Assembly: GCA_017828975.1 (NCBI GenBank)
Contig: JAGAJN010000005.1
Span: 120,177-184,176, forward strand
Length of the DNA: 64,000 nt
Source: Oscillospiraceae bacterium
GTDB taxonomy: Bacteria; Bacillota; Clostridia; Oscillospirales; Ruminococcaceae
Reading direction: 5' to 3'
Shown: piece after piece, positions 61,809 to 64,000 of the stretch
Numbering within the stretch: position 1 is the stretch's first letter
How the letters are laid out: every line of letters starts with the position of its first letter
Made by a program: the position numbers and the translations under genes
Notes under the pieces: generated by a model
The model's input: only the letters and a program-made list of their open reading frames with translations
The model's database searches: none
What the model was told of the DNA's origin: nothing

Positions 61809-62012
61809 ATGGAAGATAAAGCAAAAATGAGCGAGCAGGAGCTTGTGGATATGCTGGATAAGCTCTTTGACGAGGGCGGCGGACATGTAAATGTGCATAC
61901 CTCGGGCGACGGCGGATTTAACGTAGACACTTTCAGAGCCAGCGACGGTGCCTGCAAAAACGGTGCCTGCTTACAGCCTACTGAGTATCTTGAAAAATAC
62001 GATAACGAGTAA
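61809..62012 (+). CDS. Small acidic protein of unknown function
   Basis: 67 residues, strongly acidic. A helical start (SEQELVDMLDKLFDEGG) is followed by HVNVHTSGDGGFNVDTF and then a C-x4-C pair. GGAGG lies 6-10 bases before the ATG, and it follows the deaminase gene directly, so it is very likely translated. No family recognised. Confidence 0.7.
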   Translation: MEDKAKMSEQELVDMLDKLFDEGGGHVNVHTSGDGGFNVDTFRASDGACKNGACLQPTEYLEKYDNE

Positions 62013-62031
62013 TTTTCAAAAATCGTCAATA

Positions 62032-62092
62032 CCGACTGATTATTTCGACTAGGGAAATAATTAGTCGGTGTTCCCCGCCGAAACGGGGCACC
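62032..62092. repeat. Tandem hairpins between the deaminase operon and recombinase
   Basis: Stem 1 has 15-bp arms CCGACTGATTATTTC and GAAATAATTAGTCGG (one G-U) with a 7-base loop. Stem 2, which follows it without a gap, is GGTGttCCCCG / CGGGGCACC. There is no T-run. It may be a transcript end or an att-type site of the recombinase element. Confidence 0.55.
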
Positions 62093-62132
62093 TCATAAAG
62101 AAGTATTTGACTTATCATATAAGACAGCACCG

Positions 62133-63677
62133 TCAAGCCGACTGTGCTGTCTTTCCTTTTTTGTAAAAATCCCTGCTCTCAAAGCTAACACTTGAAACAC
62201 CAACGCTGAAACGATAGTAAATATCCACCTGCTGCTTCCTGTGACCGCTTGACTTGTCGGGAGCATGAACAACGATTTTCTCAATAAACTCGTGCATTAT
62301 CTCGGGAGTAAGCTCCGTTATGTTCGTGTACTTGCGGACGATTGAAAGAAACTGCGTCACATCAGCGATTTTCTGTTCCTTGCTCTCAATAAATGCCGAC
62401 AGCTCCGAAAGGTTCTTTCTTATCTCCTGCTGTTCGGTTTCGTACTTTCGGGACAGCATATCAAACCGTTCATCTGATATCTTCCCCGAAACATTGTCCT
62501 CGTAAAGCCTTATGAAAAGCCTGTCAAGCTCTGATGTGCGTTTGCTGTATTGACTTGCAAGCTTTTTCGCCTTTTTCAGTTCATCGTCCTGCCGAAGCCG
62601 AGAGCTTTCAAGTGCTTCATTAGAAAAACCTTCCTCGTCAATACCGATTTTCTCAATAATTCGGTTTATCTCGGAAAGAATTATCTGCCGAAGTACAGCT
62701 GTACGTATAAAATGTGCGGAACACTCGTCCTTGTCATTTGCATATGTAGAGCATTTCAGATGCTCCTGATCTTCCGAAAGACTACGTGAACGGCAAAGGT
62801 ACATTTTCTTTCCACAGTCCGCACAATAAACCATTCCCGAAAAGGGATTGACCTTGTCGGATTTCTGCGGTCTGTGTTTGTGGCGGCGAAGTTCCTGTAC
62901 CAAATCATAGTCGTGCTGTGAAATGATCGGCTCGTGTGTATTTTCGAATATTTCCCATTCGGATCTGTTATTGTTGATTCTTTTCTTGTTCTTATAGGAC
63001 TTGACGTGTGTTCTGAAATTTACGGTGTGACCGATATATTCAGGCTTTTCAAGTATACCCTCAACAGTTTTATTACACCAACGGGTCGGTTTTTTAAAGG
63101 AGTGGCTTGATGTATGTCCTTTGGATTCGGCATAAGCAGACGGGATAAGAATATTGTCCTCGGATAGCATTCTTGCGATCCGGCTCGGTCCGTAACCATC
63201 AATGCAGAGCTTGAATATTCTCCGCACAACAGCGGCCGCTTCATCATCTATCACCCAATGATTCTTGTCGTTTTCGTCCTTCATATAACCATAAGGCGGA
63301 TTAGTGGTCAGCGGTTTTCCCGACTGTCCCTTTGCTTTGAAAACGGCACGGATTTTTTTGGAAGTGTCCCTGGCAAACCAGTCATTGAAAATGTTCTTGA
63401 ACGCCATCAGCTCGTTTTCGCTTTTGAATGTGTCAACCCCGTCATTTATGGCAATATATCTCACATCATAATCGGGAAACACCATTTCAATATACTGTCC
63501 CGTCAGGAGATAATCTCTGCCGAGGCGTGACAAGTCCTTTGTTATCACTATACCGACTTTTCCCGATTCCACATCAGCGATCATACGCATAAAGTCGGGA
63601 CGGTTGAAGTTCGTGCCCGAAAAACCGTCATCTATGTAAACGCTGTCTTTGATACAAGGAAAATCCCCAATAAACAA
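62133..63677 (-). pseudogene. Large serine recombinase lacking its N-terminal catalytic segment
   Basis: The 514-residue frame contains most of a large serine integrase. It has YIDDGFSGTNFNRP, the arginine-containing TKDLSRLGRDYL, a recombinase domain (PPYGYMKDE...), a zinc ribbon (CADCGKKM...LKCSTY), and a coiled-coil C-terminal half. The first ~40-50 residues with the catalytic Ser (Y-x-R-x-S) are absent. On the coding strand a TGA stop lies just upstream of the first in-frame TTG, and no ribosome binding site is present. Unrelated DNA with a plus-strand terminator abuts the junction near 63670-63680. It probably does not catalyse recombination unless repaired. Confidence 0.85.
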
Positions 63678-63719
63678 GGGCTTTCAGCGGTATTGCTCCG
63701 CCGGAAGCCCTCTTTTTTT
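63677..63719 (+). terminator. Orphan terminator at the recombinase break point
   Basis: AGGGCTT...GCGG pairs with CCGC...AAGCCCT, followed by seven T, on the plus strand. No plus-strand gene precedes it in the window, only the antisense of the recombinase. Confidence 0.75.
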
Positions 63720-64000
63720 ATGCCCGTTTTCAGTTTTTCAGCGACTTTGCCCGCGAGGATATGAACCACGGTGAACCTTCGATTTGAACCCCTACGAGGG
63801 AAAATCAAAATGTATAGGCAAAATCAAAATGTGTGAGGAATAATCAAAAGGTATTCTTACACCTACTATAATAAATTTAGACGTTAAATCCATGACAAGC
63901 CAGGCATGGTTTACACGTACTTGTTACATAAGCTATAATGAAAGCAGTGATTGGACTAACGAGTATCACCTTGGGACACCACGCCCGTTCGTGAGACTGT
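63720..64000. other. Right-end DNA without a recognisable gene
   Basis: Contains the 19-bp tandem repeats at 63801-63856 and a TATAAT at 63867-63872. A 36-codon reading frame from ATG 63892 stays open to the window edge (ending GTPRPFVRL) and could be the start of a gene; I do not recognise it. The rest is unassigned. Confidence 0.35.
63801..63856 (+). repeat. Three tandem 19-bp repeats
   Basis: AAAATCAAAATGTATAGGC, AAAATCAAAATGTGTGAGG, then a diverged AATAATCAAAAGGTATTC. Multiple short repeats of this kind are found at transposase-bound ends of insertion sequences such as IS21 relatives; no transposase is visible. Confidence 0.55.

Noticed and set aside
62133-63677. Active prophage or integrative element
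   Set aside because: Only one truncated recombinase is present; no phage structural, replication or conjugation genes accompany it.

Overview
The window looks like chromosome of a fibre-degrading, probably motile Gram-positive anaerobe of the Ruminococcus / Oscillospiraceae group. The basis is gene content: a cytosolic cellobiose phosphorylase (GH94), a cytosolic GH3 beta-glucosidase, lipoprotein CE2-like and CE4-like esterases, the MEP isoprenoid genes ispDF, the DUF3343/cysteine-desulfurase pair, and a sigma-28 flagellin with FliB. Strong sigma-A promoters, many TTG/GTG starts and short ATGA overlaps fit this group. The species call is inference. No rRNA, tRNA, CRISPR array or intact prophage was seen.

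Layout. 1-4.9 kb (minus): ruvC-ruvA-phosphodiesterase-ruvB-glmM-methyltransferase, a Holliday-junction and cell-wall-precursor operon. 5.0-10.7 kb (plus): pheA-ispD-ispF and a small secreted protein, then a NYN/LOTUS protein, a HAD phosphatase and a degenerate EAL-HDOD protein. 10.7-13.5 kb (minus): ABC exporter with LytTR and DUF3021 regulators. 13.7-16.6 kb (plus): lipoprotein, DUF3343 and cysteine desulfurase. 16.65-16.75 kb: MITE-like palindrome. 16.8-19.8 kb: divergent chemoreceptor and LysR regulator. 19.9-24.7 kb (minus): a 1609-residue SpaA/Cna-like surface protein. 25.1-34.5 kb (plus): heterodimeric ABC exporter, CE2 and CE4 lipoproteins, an EF-G/TetM-like GTPase fused to a YacP/Rae1-like NYN nuclease, bcp and trmO. 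34.5-36.8 kb (minus): PadR-DUF1700-DUF4097 envelope-sensing operon.

37-41.5 kb is a motility island: a small membrane protein and FliB (plus), a DUF4160/DUF2442 pair bracketed by identical 33-bp terminators, and flagellin under a textbook sigma-28 promoter. 41.8-45.7 kb (minus): cellobiose phosphorylase and folC. 45.8-48.4 kb (plus): self-regulated GntR-ABC operon. 48.5-52.2 kb (minus) is AT-rich accessory DNA: an unknown protein, endonuclease V, a frameshifted repeat protein, Imm11-like and SUKH-3-like immunity proteins without a visible toxin, and an unknown protein. 52.4-55.2 kb: GH3 enzyme. 55.4-58.3 kb (plus): C39-like peptidase, DUF1294, HD hydrolase, lipoprotein. 58.4-61.1 kb (minus): TetR regulator and a cytosolic LacI-type sensor fused to GGDEF. 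61.3-62.0 kb (plus): dCMP deaminase and a small protein. 62.1-63.7 kb (minus): a large serine recombinase missing its catalytic-serine N terminus, followed by disrupted DNA with 19-bp tandem repeats.

Themes: intracellular use of cellodextrins (GH94, GH3), polysaccharide deacetylation outside the cell (CE2, CE4), c-di-GMP and chemotaxis signalling, and surface adhesion. The least ordinary items are the EF-G/Rae1-like fusion, the orphan immunity cluster, the repeat-bracketed DUF pair and the sugar-sensor diguanylate cyclase.
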